The notes under the pieces: model-generated
Told to the model about the DNA's origin: nothing
Seen by the model: the letters and a program-made list of their open reading frames with translations, nothing else
The model's database searches: none
From: Strongylocentrotus droebachiensis
Lineage: Eukaryota; Echinodermata; Echinoidea; Camarodonta; Strongylocentrotidae
Length of the DNA stretch: 64,000 bases
Assembly: GCA_035222895.1 (NCBI GenBank)
Contig: JAVYIG010001041.1
Span: forward strand, 186,001-250,000
Direction: 5' to 3'
In this document: positions 35,681 to 47,600 of the stretch, in pieces
How the letters are laid out: each line of letters begins with the position of its first letter
Numbering within the stretch: the stretch's first letter is position 1
Translations under genes and position numbers: made by a program

Positions 35681-35970
35681 GCTTAAACTTGCTATACAGA
35701 AAGTATTTGTCAGCCAAAGCCTGTCTTTACCTCTTCCTGTTCTCGTACTGATAAACATCCCATTGTTTGTAAAAACTTGATGTATTCTTCTCGCTTCGCG
35801 ATCTATTCTTCTCGCGCCGTTTTGCGTCGCAACGGGCGGGGGTATTATCTTTCCTATTATTGTGGAAGCTTTGCGATGTACATTGCTACAGCACAGCCTG
35901 AACTTGTCTGGTGGGAGCGTTTTTGTTTTGGGGGGCAATCAACACACTCGTTCATCTTGATCAGAATAAA
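35681..35970. repeat. 290-bp direct repeat, copy 1
   Basis: Matches 37593-37882 at all but about one base (tttacctc against tttccctc). The minus-strand ORF shared by both copies is a by-product of the duplication. Confidence 0.85.
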
Positions 35971-37021
35971 TTATGATTTTTTTTTTCTGTTGTTGGTTTA
36001 ATACGCCTCCTTTTAAAATTTGTGACGACTGTATGGAATGTGAAATAAAGATGACTATGTACGATGAATGGTTGTTTAATTGCGAGCTTTATTGTCCCCA
36101 ACAAGAAAAAGTAAAAGACAAATGAGTGAATGAATACATGTATGCGGTTATAGTCGTAAAAATTGATTACTGTTTGGGACGCTTGTGTATGTTTGTAATT
36201 TGAATGATTATCAACATATTTGTATAATTTCCACGTCGCGATATTATTCTAGCGTCTTAATGAACAAAGGAATTTAATATCATTATTCACGCTACTTGTA
36301 GCACATTGCCACAGCCTGAGCTTGGAAGCACTTATATTTTGTCAGTCAAATCCTTTTTTTTTCTTCTACTCTCTTGACTTGGTTCTGATAAATAACCCAT
36401 ATCGTATTAAAATAAAACTCTATGTATTCTTTTTGCGTCGTGTCTTTTCTTCTCATGCCGTTCTTTGCAATAGTCAGACGGGAGAGTTTGACATTGTTTT
36501 GGTAATCAATGAACTCACGGTGCGTCATGATCAGTAAAGGAAAATCTTTATAAAATGCATTATAACAATACTAATGGTAATAATAACAATAATTCTAAAG
36601 TGACTTTTTTAAACACTCTTCCATACCCTCCCCCAAGTTAGTATAGATATGAATCGACGAAAATCTGAACGGATGTATTTTTTGATATTTCAGCTGTTTC
36701 TGAACCGTTTTTGATCAAGTTACGTTAATTCTATCATTAACAAAAATTGTAGCTCTTTCTAATTTGACAAATTTTCGCAAAATAAGTATAATAAAATTGG
36801 CCGCGTATAATCGGCTTTGCAATCTGTATACAAGTTCATGTCATATCCAGTGGCGTACGCAGGATTTTCCTATAATAAATATAAGGTATGATGTGTACAT
36901 CACCAGGGATAATTATGTTATAATAATTCATCTCAAGGAAGAGATGCTGTCGGCGTACACGGTACAAGCAAATGAAGGAATAGAAACATTATTAAACAAA
37001 AATTAAGATGGAAAACGACAT

Positions 37022-37095
37022 TGCCAGATAGACAGAGAGACAGACAGGGAGAGGGAAAGAGAGAGAGAGAGAGAAAGAGGGGGCGGGAGAGATAG
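37022..37095. repeat. GA-rich purine tract
   Basis: agacagagag / gagagaga run inside the transposon. Confidence 0.75.
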
Positions 37096-37592
37096 AAAGT
37101 CGGTCGTAGTCCGTACTGTATTTTTTTATATGATATTTGTTTCTCCGATCACCCCCCCCCCCCCAGCTCCGATTTTGTTTCCCCTTTACTTTGTCCTTTT
37201 TTTATATATAGATATCTTTTCGCTGAAGACTAATGTCCGACGCATAAAAGTATTGTCAATATAGCATAATAAAAAAAAATTATATCAATTTGATGCAACA
37301 GAGATTTTCATTCAAAAGTTTTACTTTGTATAATTATTGTACAGTAATATTCTTCGCATTTCGACATTATCAGCCGCTCGTTTTTCTATTTCGCTCCCTA
37401 TAATAAACATACGGTATAATAAATCGTCCTTGTTTTCACGAAATGACGGTAGTGAGGAAAATCGTAACGCAAAGTGAATGCAATTTTTTTTCACTACCGT
37501 CACTTCCGGAAAACAGCGACGAAATTGTGTACATCATTATTATGTTATAATAATTTATCTCAAAGAAGGAATGGTGCCGGCAAACATAGCAA

Positions 37593-37882
37593 GCTTAAAC
37601 TTGCTATACAGAAAGTATTTGTCAGCCAAAGCCTGTCTTTCCCTCTTCCTGTTCTCGTACTGATAAACATCCCATTGTTTGTAAAAACTTGATGTATTCT
37701 TCTCGCTTCGCGATCTATTCTTCTCGCGCCGTTTTGCGTCGCAACGGGCGGGGGTATTATCTTTCCTATTATTGTGGAAGCTTTGCGATGTACATTGCTA
37801 CAGCACAGCCTGAACTTGTCTGGTGGGAGCGTTTTTGTTTTGGGGGGCAATCAACACACTCGTTCATCTTGATCAGAATAAA
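37593..37882. repeat. 290-bp direct repeat, copy 2
   Basis: Second copy of 35681-35970, same orientation, 1.9 kb away inside the same transposon. Confidence 0.85.
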
Positions 37883-39189
37883 CAATGGGCGCAACAACTA
37901 TTAACTGCTCAAAGAGCTGGCTTTTGTCATTGTTTTGCAATAACAAAGTGATTGTAAAAGTTACATGTAATCTAATATCCGTATACGATATAACACCCAA
38001 TGTGAACATGACGTGTTCAGGCCTTATAACTATATACAGTGCACGCGTTAACAAAAAGAAGACTTTACTAGCGCTAGCTAACAAAAATGAAACGTCAAAA
38101 CCTCACGAGCAATTGAAGACAACAAATTGTTACGACAATTGCCACTATCAATACAGAAGAAATATTCGATCAAATTTCATGTTTTCATGATTTCGAATTG
38201 TTTGAGGTGAAAAGAACGAACATGATCATGCACTCTTTTTTTCCTTCTTAAATCAGTATGCTCTGTTCATTCAAGGTCCCATACGATTCAAGCATAATTT
38301 ACAATCTTGATTTGCAAATGATAATCTGGTAGAGTAAATCGTTTTCGCCGATGATACAGATATCCATTTTTTCGTAAAATTAGTTTTATAATTTTGCAGG
38401 GAGACAGTGTTCCTTATGATTCAAGCAGAACTTTGGTGAGTGCATTTCGAAAAAGAGCTTCTTCCATCTATACCGAAACGTGTTGATGATGCAGGCTCCC
38501 GACAATACGGGTATCATTTTTGTAATATCTTTAATTTGCAGATGTTTGTTTGTTTCGTATGACATATTTATAAACGCCCTATAATCTTATTTCAAGGAGA
38601 ATCTTACAATGTCTTTGATTATAAGTATCATTTTTAAATCACGGGTTTTTAAATACAATAGCTGATATTGCGATGATTCAGAGAACCTACGTTTCTAGTT
38701 TTTAAATCGATCTTGCATGTGAAAGAACAGATTGATGATATTATGACCTATTTTGATCTGATGACAGAACGCTTTCAATATTTCAGTATTTCTCCCTGAT
38801 TGTTCGACCAACATTACATTACTATTGTCCAACTGAGTTTGTATAGGCTTTTCTACCCTCGGCGCTAAAGGGATTGCGGAAAATTTCAACACTATTTGTG
38901 TTTCTTGATGACATTTCAAACATCATTTCCTGGTCTTGGTTATTGGTAATCTCCCTGGGAGTTTTGTGATATCCCCGATGATAGAGGTACAGTGTATTTA
39001 ATTTTGTTCGTAACATTAGTGTTTTGCAAGGAAACAACATGCTGAAAATGAGCGTCTTTTCGACATATTGATGATGTTCCCGACAATACGGATATCATTT
39101 GCATATAAAATATCGTAAGACATATAAAACGCTCTTTAAATTCATTTCAAGGAGAAACTATACGACGTTCTTGATTAAGTATCATTTTT

Positions 39190-39306
39190 CAACCTCACGG
39201 ATTTAAAATACGTTCTCTAATTCTACGAAGATTTAACGGACTTATGTATTGCAATAACAGATTGATGATATAATTATCATGATGATTTATAATGATCATA
39301 CGACAA
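39190..39306. repeat. Internal direct repeat of the 5.56-kb element, copy 1
   Basis: The block ending 'tttataatgatcatacgaca' recurs at about 40135-40256 with ~10-15% divergence. Confidence 0.65.
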
Positions 39307-39381
39307 AAATCAATGGCCCAAAATAACTCATCATTATAAATTCCGTCTACTACTTGATACCAATACATGCATGATGGATCC

Positions 39382-39764
39382 CCGGGATGCGAAATTGTTA
39401 TTCCCAAACAGGTTTGCAATTTCTTATATTTCCGTTCTTCTCAATGGCTGATACGTCATTAGCAGCTTGGAAAGAGGTCACAAACAATTAGACTTTGATT
39501 TTTTATTGCTTTGCCTCACTATTTATAAAGGCAAAAATACGGAATAAACTGAGACTTGAACCCACAACTCTATGATTGCATTACGCTAACCTTACCGATT
39601 GAGCCAACGATGGGTTGCTGAAAAGTGATTCTGCATGATTTCTATAGCCCTATCACTCACCCTAACGGTTACGTCATTGCTAGTGACGTAATATATCAGC
39701 CAATCAGATGACCGGAAATATTAGCATTGGCAAACCTGTTTGGGAAAAAAAAAATAGCCCCCGG
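39382..39764. mobile_element. Nested MITE with 9-bp target duplication (Mutator-like)
   Basis: Flanked by perfect GATGGATCC (39373-39381, 39765-39773). Ends CCGGG, then long inverted arms sharing ttcccaaacaggtttgc, atatttccg and ggctgata. A 9-bp duplication with long inverted arms is typical of Mutator-like MITEs; superfamily is inference. No coding frame. Confidence 0.75.
39545..39615 (-). ncRNA. tRNA-like sequence inside the nested MITE
   Basis: On the minus strand, TGGCTCAATCGG resembles an A box, and GGGTTCAAGTC, ~40 bases on, resembles a B box, with roughly tRNA spacing. The acceptor stem does not pair convincingly, so a tRNA-derived relic is more likely than a working tRNA gene. Confidence 0.35.
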
Positions 39765-40134
39765 GATGGATCCTTTATTAGACAGCGAGGCAGTTCTGTA
39801 TAAACAATGTTACGAGAAGCAATTCAACGAATTGCCATGGCCTGTTTTTGTATTAGAACGCACTACGCTTTTTCGATACCACTTGGCACAAATTCAGCAC
39901 AATATATACGTATTTCAATTCTTCACAACAATGACCTAGATTTAAAACTGGCCGCGGCTGCAACCCCTCACCCCCCCCCCCCCCTTCTTCGCAAAGAAAT
40001 ATTCGATAAAGTTTCTTTGGAACAGAATGATAAACTAATTCTTCCTTTTATGCTCTATTCTTACGATTTAGGTATAATTTACTTTGTTGATTTGCAATTG
40101 GTAATCTCCCTGGGAGTTTTGCGCTATCCCCGAT

Positions 40135-40256
40135 CATTTTCAACATCACGGATTTTGAAATACGTTCTCTAATATTACGAAGATTTAAAGGACCTGTATT
40201 AAAATAACAGATTGATGATATAATTATGAATTATGATTTATAATGATCATACGACA
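40135..40256. repeat. Internal direct repeat of the 5.56-kb element, copy 2
   Basis: Counterpart of 39190-39306, same orientation. Confidence 0.65.
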
Positions 40257-40977
40257 GGACAAGATACAACGAAAATTAAAGAAAACAAAACAAGAACACC
40301 GAAACATGCAATAACATCGCTATAAAAAGGAAATATACACAAATTTAATGTAATATGAAACAAATAAAATGTCAAAACATGCATGAGAAAAACAATGTCA
40401 GAGAGAGTAGGGTAGGTATAAAATATTTTTTTTTTTTTCGTGAACAAATCAATTTGTATTAAAGTTGAGATATTTAACACAAGCATGAACAGAACAGGAG
40501 GAGATGAAATAATGAACAATCATGCCAACGTTAACGCCTACAGAACTCCGATGTCGAGAGGGAAATAAACAACCAGAACAAAAATTGTAACCAATGTCAT
40601 GTACGTAAAATTATATTAGAACAAATCAGTAGCCAGAGTCAAATCTCGCAAGACGAGAGGGACACACAAGCGGGCACTATACATGAATAACTAATGCGCC
40701 GGACCGGGCGCGAAAAGGCGCAAAAGCTTTTCTAAGTTTAAGCTCCCATTCACAAATGTCAAGTGCTTCGCCGGGATGCGCCCCGGTGGGCTTATCTCGC
40801 AACAAAGAGACTCCAAACAATAGCCAGATTTTAATGAGCTGGAAACCAACTGGAGTCCTCTCGTAGCCGACGCAAAAAGGCGCAAATGGGCGCAAAAAGG
40901 CGCCTCCTTTGTTCTCATATCCTGCTCTGCGCCCCGACGCGTCGCGGCACAGTCGCAACTTTGGAAGGCTCCCCTTA

Positions 40978-41511
40978 ATAGGTCTGGGGATGATTTGCAT
41001 AACAAATGTTGAGCCCAAAATGTGAGTTTTTACAATCTATTCCCAAAATAATGAATTGCACTAAAATTCCAATTTCTCCATATTTATCAAATTATAAGAA
41101 CTACTGGCTTTGAACTTTCTTACAAAATTGTCCAGAAACATGGTTAATATTGTATATATGTAATAAACAACATACCAGAAACCTGAACATCAGAAAAGAC
41201 TTAACAGCAAAAATATAGCAGCAGAAACACTTTAAACGTGGATATAAATAAACCATTATACACTAAGAATGTTCTTTTCTGTAAGTACAAATTACTTTGT
41301 GGATCCACTACGATAGAAACCGAAAGATATACTGAAGAGGAAGTTAAAAGGCAAATGGACGTGTATTAGAAACAACAGTTTGGAGATTCGTTCGCAATCC
41401 CGTGTCTGCTGACATTCAACTCGGCATTTTTACATTCAGACTAATCAACTTTGGAGAGTTACAATTTGATTTTAAACTAATCTCTAAGATAAAGAGGCTT
41501 CTAACTAAGAC
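40978..41511 (+). promoter_or_regulatory. Conserved 5' block upstream of gene C
   Basis: From about 41156 it aligns with the 5' blocks before the dead exon (11925 on) and gene B exon 1 (12790 on), unlike the DNA further upstream. A TATAAATAAA string is at 41243-41252. Conservation across three copies suggests promoter plus 5' UTR, but no start site can be read from sequence. Confidence 0.35.
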
Positions 41512-41617
41512 ATGGATTTACTCAAGGCAAATATGATCGGAATATTCATTTTCGTTTGTGCAGTTTTTCTGTCAACCTGTGTGAGCAATCCATTTGCACA
41601 TGCCAGGCAAGATAAAA
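41512..41617 (+). CDS. Gene C exon 1: signal peptide
   Basis: MDLLKANMIGIFIFVCAVFL followed by STCVSNPFAHARQDK, then GTAAGT in phase 1. Three codons longer than gene B exon 1 at the 3' side. Confidence 0.8.
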
Positions 41618-44600
41618 GTAAGTTGTTTTCCCTGCTCCGTCAATATGTTATGATAGGATCGTATTGTTTTACCACGAAGGCATATAAGTTAAATGTTAAA
41701 CATGATATTCAGACGTGTGGTTTATTTTTTCCAGGCCTTTTTATTTTGCTATTTATATATTTATTCAGTACACACTGCGGAACAATAGACTAATCAATAA
41801 ATAGTAAAATAATAAAATACATAATAGATCAAAGCACGAGTAAATATATGGACTGACACTAGTAATGGAAACGAGTATTAAGACTTTTGATCACGATACA
41901 CAATTTAGCTAAAAAATATACTTTTATCAATCCGGATATGATACCACAAAGTGTCAGTATTGCGTGATTGATATCATTCCCCATTAATATTTCAGCATAT
42001 CATGTTTAGCCATAAATTACTACGGTAATAAATTACTACAGATCGTCCCCACCAGCATATTCCCTTGGACATAGTAGTTAGGAAAAATAAATATGAAAAT
42101 TGTCGTCAAGGTAATTTACATCTATCTTTTATGCAAATCTCTAAGATCTCTAAGTTGCATCAAATGAAAGAAGATGATCTAAGCTTTCCAAATATGTGTC
42201 ATTTATTAATCATGATTGTGATTAAGTTATGATAAAACATCGATAGTTCTCGGTTTCGTTTTTTCTGGGACGCACTGTAATGTGCTTGCGCTAAGAGGAG
42301 AAAGGAAAATCAGATAAATGGGATGTAATAGGATAAATAGATACTCGAAGGTTCGATGATTATTAGACAGTTATGATGTGATCTTTAATACATAATGACA
42401 TTGAGAAAGAAGTCCCGGAGACCGTCAGCACACGAGAACGATAGTCTACGAGCCCGTCAGCTCGCCAAGCAAACAAAATGCAATAAAGGTATGATATGAA
42501 AATATCGGTTTTGTGGGTTGCCATTATTGTGGGCCATCAATTTCGTGACCCTCTAAAAAAAAGATCCAGTCTCGTTGGCTAAGATGTCGGCAGCAACGGG
42601 ACACAGGGAGATTTTTTTATTTTTTATTACGAAATCAGGGGGAGAATAGAATTTAGACAACATAAAGTAAAGCTTTTTATCCGTTTTTAATTTTCCTCCA
42701 AATGCTCATTTAAACAAGAAAAATACTTAGGTTTGATTACTTAAAGCTTGCTGTGATATGGCGCGGTAAACCGCCGCAAATAAAAGATGTCGTGCTTTTT
42801 ATTACGTGTAAATAAATGGCAACTACACGCAACAAAGTACGTTCGTGTTTCACTTAGCTCTGTGTTATAAGATCCATAATGTGATAGTCAGGTGGCTTAG
42901 TGAAATTACCGTTAATTGCCGGATACAAGCACCATTTTTAGTACAGGGGTTCCTTATGACCTACTAAATGATATTAGGCTAAAAGCCCCCGGCAAAATTT
43001 CAATTTAAGGTTGTGGGTGCGGGGGCGTCGTATTGGAGCCCCAAGTAATTTAGAGGGTAATATAACATTGATTTGTTGTTGTATGCCATTTTTCGGTATG
43101 GGGCTTCCTTAGGACCTACTGAACGATATTAGGGTAAGAGTCCCCGGCAAGAATTTCATATAAGGGTGTGGGGAGGGGGTGTCACCTCGGAGCTCACAAA
43201 TAGTTTATAAGGTAATATAACATTGAGTTGTTGTTGTTGTACAAACGTTATTTTTGGTACAGGGCTTTATTAGGACCTGCTGAATGATGGTAGGGTAGTA
43301 GCCCCCGGCATAATATTCATATATGTGTGATTGGGGGTGGTGCGTTGTGCAGGAGCCCCATGTTATATATAATGTAAAATCAAATTGGTTTGTGGTTATA
43401 CAACCGCCTGTTTTAGGTACAGGGCTCTCTTAGGACCTACTGAACGCTAACTAAAGGTAGGGGCCCCGGCATAGTATTCATATATGTGTGATTGGGGGCG
43501 GGGGGCATTGTCTTAGAGCCCCCTATTGATATATAAGGTAAAGTCACATTGATTGGTGTTATACAATCGCCATATTTTGGTATGGGGATTCCTTAGGGCC
43601 TACAGAACTATAGTAGAGTAGGAGCCTCGGGCGGGGGCGTTGGGCCAGAGCTCCAACATGTTATACAAATCATTACCCTCATATGCAAAATACAGTAACT
43701 TAATGTTAACAGCAAACTAAGCAAACATCGTTGCTAATAATTGGGGTACGGGGTCCTAGTGCTTAGTCATTTTTACTTAGTTGTCCCTCTATTTTGTTTG
43801 AATCTTCTTGCCATTATTAACAGTTGAAGCGTATCAGTGGAAATGCAGTTAAATTACAACTTACATTGTGAAAGGAACGAAATATGCGTAAGGGGGGGGG
43901 GCATCAGTAAATTTGGCTACAACACATGGCCACACTTTGTACATACATTTAAATCGTTCATGTTGGCTTGTGAGAAGTAAGGGCATAGTGTATATCACAA
44001 ATGTGCTCTAATTGCATCAGTGTATTTATAGAGAAAAGGGTTCACCCAAATATTGTGAGCTTTCATGTCACTGACACGTACCTTCAGTAATCTGACCTCA
44101 GGTCTATACAGCACAATTCCACCTGCGGAGTGGTGAACAGTCCAGATTTGCTTTGCCACATTTGCAGGTAGAACAGTTTTTATTTGCATGAACACTTAAC
44201 CAGTTGCCATCCTCACTGGTAACCAATAACCCATTCCTTGGTCCATCCATAGTCCTGCGGAGAACATCTTGATTAGCTCTCGTGCTTGATGTCCAGATTC
44301 CTCCTTGAAAAGTGGCACGTTTTACTAGTAGTGCGTTCTGCGGGGGTGGCACTTTCTCCATCGATCAATTTTTGTTGCAGAAGAGGCTTCTTCTTGTCTC
44401 ATTGATAGAGTTTGGTGGACTCGATCGAGCGTTTCAAGTAACTAGCTAGAAAGGCTCATAGTCAACGGTCATCTTCTGAAAGGGATGCTTGGCTAGACAA
44501 GCACATTTGTCTGTGGCATCATCGTACACTTTCCAAGCCTGCCAGACTGACTTCTTTCCCTTGCCATGAAAATATGCCGATGTCGTGTCGCAACCCGTAC

Positions 44601-47600
44601 ATGAGAGTGGCAACACAGGTAGGGCTTGTGACTTGACTCTCCCAAACTCCCACAAATATCATTGATGTGGAAGTATCTGTATTTCTTACCCATATCGAAT
44701 GCCACCCACATGTCACTTAACGGTTGAGTCTGGACGAGATCATAGAATTTGCCGACAAGGATGACTACAAAAATAGTGTCTACTGTTCGCACAAGGACAG
44801 TCTTTGCTCCCTGCTCCAGTGCATGCAGAATATGAACCACAATCCTCGTGCAGCTTCTTCGTGATTGCAGTTTCACATGCCGATGCTAGGTCCGACAGAT
44901 GACACAGTTTTTCATGATGGGACAAACACTTCTTTACCATGTTGCCAGTGGAACTCTTTCACTTTGGATGTAAGAATGACAAACAGTTCATTCTTATTGA
45001 TTGGGTCACAGAGAAAACCCATCAGTTTCTCTCTTTTCACGGGTATAGACTCTTTCAAACTGTCTGGAATGTTAGTGGCCCACAAAAGATCTAATCTCTT
45101 GGTAGTCTGCAGTTGCTTCTCGAGATATGGAATGAAGACTTCGTTGGCGTATCCATCAAATGTACGGAGGCCGGTATCAGGCCGGTAACAGGCAGGCAGT
45201 GAACGATAACAGCTCCGTCGAGACTTTACAGCAATATGCTGATGGTGGCTCTGGTTGGTCAGGCTACTCAAGGCAATGCAGCAGGTCAGACTTTGTACCT
45301 GGTAGATATAAATTACCGAAGTCTGAGAGAGAAGGAGGGAATTACTGTATTTCGTGTGCGAAGAATTTATCTAAGTCACTCTCACGGCTCTGTATAGCGA
45401 TGTAGAGTTGGCCAAATAGTGCTACATTGTTCTAAAGCACTTGATGCATGGTATGCTGCCCATGTGATAGCGTCTTTGTTGTTTTGTTCCTCCTTTTCAA
45501 GAAGAGGGAGCGCCTGATCGATCGACCCAATGTGAACATGCATTGTATATGATATGGGGGCTCCGGCACGACGCCCCCGCCCCCATCACACATATTTCAA
45601 TATTATGACTGTGGCTCTTATCCTAACAACGTTCAGTAGGTCATAAGGAAGCCCTGTAACAAACATGGCGTTCATATAACAAAAAAAAACAAAGACATGA
45701 GCGTATTTTTAATTTTGGGGGCTCCTGTACGATGCCCCTGCCCCCAAATCACACGTGTATGAATATTTTGTTGGGGGCTCCAGCCCTTACATCATTCACT
45801 AGGCCAAACCAAACATTGCATTTGTACAACAACAAATTGATGTTTCTTTACCTTTTATATTATTTGGGGGCTCAATGACGACCACCCCCGCCCCCAAATC
45901 ACACCTTTATGAATATGTTGTTGGGGACTCCAACCCTAACATATATCAGTTGTCTTAAGGAAGCCCTGTACCAAAAATTGCATTTGTACAACAATAAATT
46001 AATGTTACTTTACCTTATTTAGAGGTTCCCGGACGACGCCCCGCCCCGAAACCCTTAAATTGATTTTTTTTTTTGCAGGGGGCTCCTAGCCTAATACCGT
46101 TTAGTAGGTCCTAATGAAGCTCTGTACCTAAAATGGCGCTTTTATCCGGCATGTAACGATAATCTATAAATTGAACTCTAAGCCACCTGACTGTAAAGGC
46201 TTTAACACTTTACGACATTACATACATTTTTTTAAACGTTAAGATTTTGCCGCGTCTTGTCTGAACGAGCCTTAGATAATCACTAAGCATTTTTTGAAAT
46301 ACATCGTAACTGTCCGTAAATGCTATTTTCATTTTAAAATGTTATATGCACTGTTTTCCAATAAATTAAAGAAAGGCTCCACTTATTATTTTAATCACAA
46401 ATTTTCTCATAGGTTAGACAACCAAGGAATTTATGTTTATTTTCCTTAACTGCAGCTATCCACTTGCACGCTGGGGAACAGGCATTTATAGAGTCTCCTA
46501 ATTATCCGTACAATTACCTCAACAATGCCGACGTCATGTGGAAGGTGAAAGCTCCGACGTGCTGCCGAATTATGCTTCATTTTAGTGATTTTTCAACCCA
46601 GAGTCGTGATATCGTTATCGTGTATGACGGATGGACATCGGACTACTTAATATCAACGGAGAGGGCGTCTCTATTTGGATCGTCTATTCCTGGTATTAAC
46701 ATCACTTCCAAGGGATCCTTTGTCTGGGTTCGATTCACTAGTAGTTATGGGTATACAGCTAAAGGATTCCGGGCCCGACTAAGTGCTAAGTTACGAAGTG
46801 AGTTAAGTTTATTTAAAGGAAACCTAACCCCAAAGAATAAGTGTAGGTATTCTGAAAAATGAGACGTATTCCAGCCCTTTGATGAACAATATTCCTTACG
46901 AAAATGTACAAGATATATATAAATGAAAAACATTCTTGGCATGATTTGATGCCTGTTAGCATGACATGGGCGCAGCCATTTTCTTGAAAATGTGACGTAC
47001 CTGTTGAAGTTGTACATGTATCATGCACCAAGCTTTAGTTGGAAATAATGTTTAAATCAATAACAAAACCTTTACTTTTCAATGAAAAACAATCATAACT
47101 GAGATGATAGAAATTATATTTGGTGACAAATAAATAACAGGGGAACAATTGTAACTAAATTCATTTATGAATACCACACTATAGCAGTTGACAAATCTAT
47201 TTCATTCATGAGAAACCTTCACCCCAGAAAAGCACCAACTTATTTATACAATTTGCGTTCTGGCAATTGTAGTACAAAGGATAATAGCAGGTGAATGAAA
47301 TACCTCATCACGACACACGTCTGTGAAAGAAGCATCCATAAATTTGAATACATTTACTTGATAAACGACTTCGCATAGTACGTCACATTATCAAGAAAAT
47401 GGCGATGCCCATGTCGTGCTGAGAAACTGTACATTATTCTTGCTTTATACCTCTCTCGTACACTTTGGTGGGGAATCTTGTAGATTAATGGGCAATAATA
47501 TAATAAATCTCTCAGAATAAGTAAACTTATTTATTGGCTTCGGTTTCCTTTCATGCTAAGACTCAAACCGAAATATGCCGGAAGTGTACCTAGGCCTAGT

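Larger units (their letters stand above)
35412..40974. mobile_element. 5.56-kb DNA transposon with TTA target duplication (PIF/Harbinger-like)
   Basis: The left terminus ggggagccttccaaagttgc and the right terminus are inverted copies over ~46 bp with one or two mismatches. TTA flanks both (35409-35411, 40975-40977); a 3-bp TWA duplication is characteristic of PIF/Harbinger. Subterminal DNA at both ends is packed with ggcgcaaa repeats. Inside are a 290-bp direct repeat, other direct repeats and a nested MITE. No transposase or Myb-like ORF is visible, so it appears non-autonomous or decayed. It lies between genes B and C, just upstream of the conserved 5' block of C. Confidence 0.8.
41618..46455. 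other. Gene C intron 1
   Basis: Aligns in patches with gene B intron 1; most of the length is the 3.3-kb element at 42887-46191. No exon seen. Confidence 0.6.

Noticed and set aside
35585-37850. Duplicate genes encoded by identical minus-strand ORFs
   Set aside because: They are the same 290-bp direct repeat; the frame shows no conserved family feature and ends diverge at the repeat edge.
39545-39615. Functional tRNA gene
   Set aside because: Boxes are present but a full cloverleaf with acceptor pairing could not be drawn, and it sits inside a MITE.
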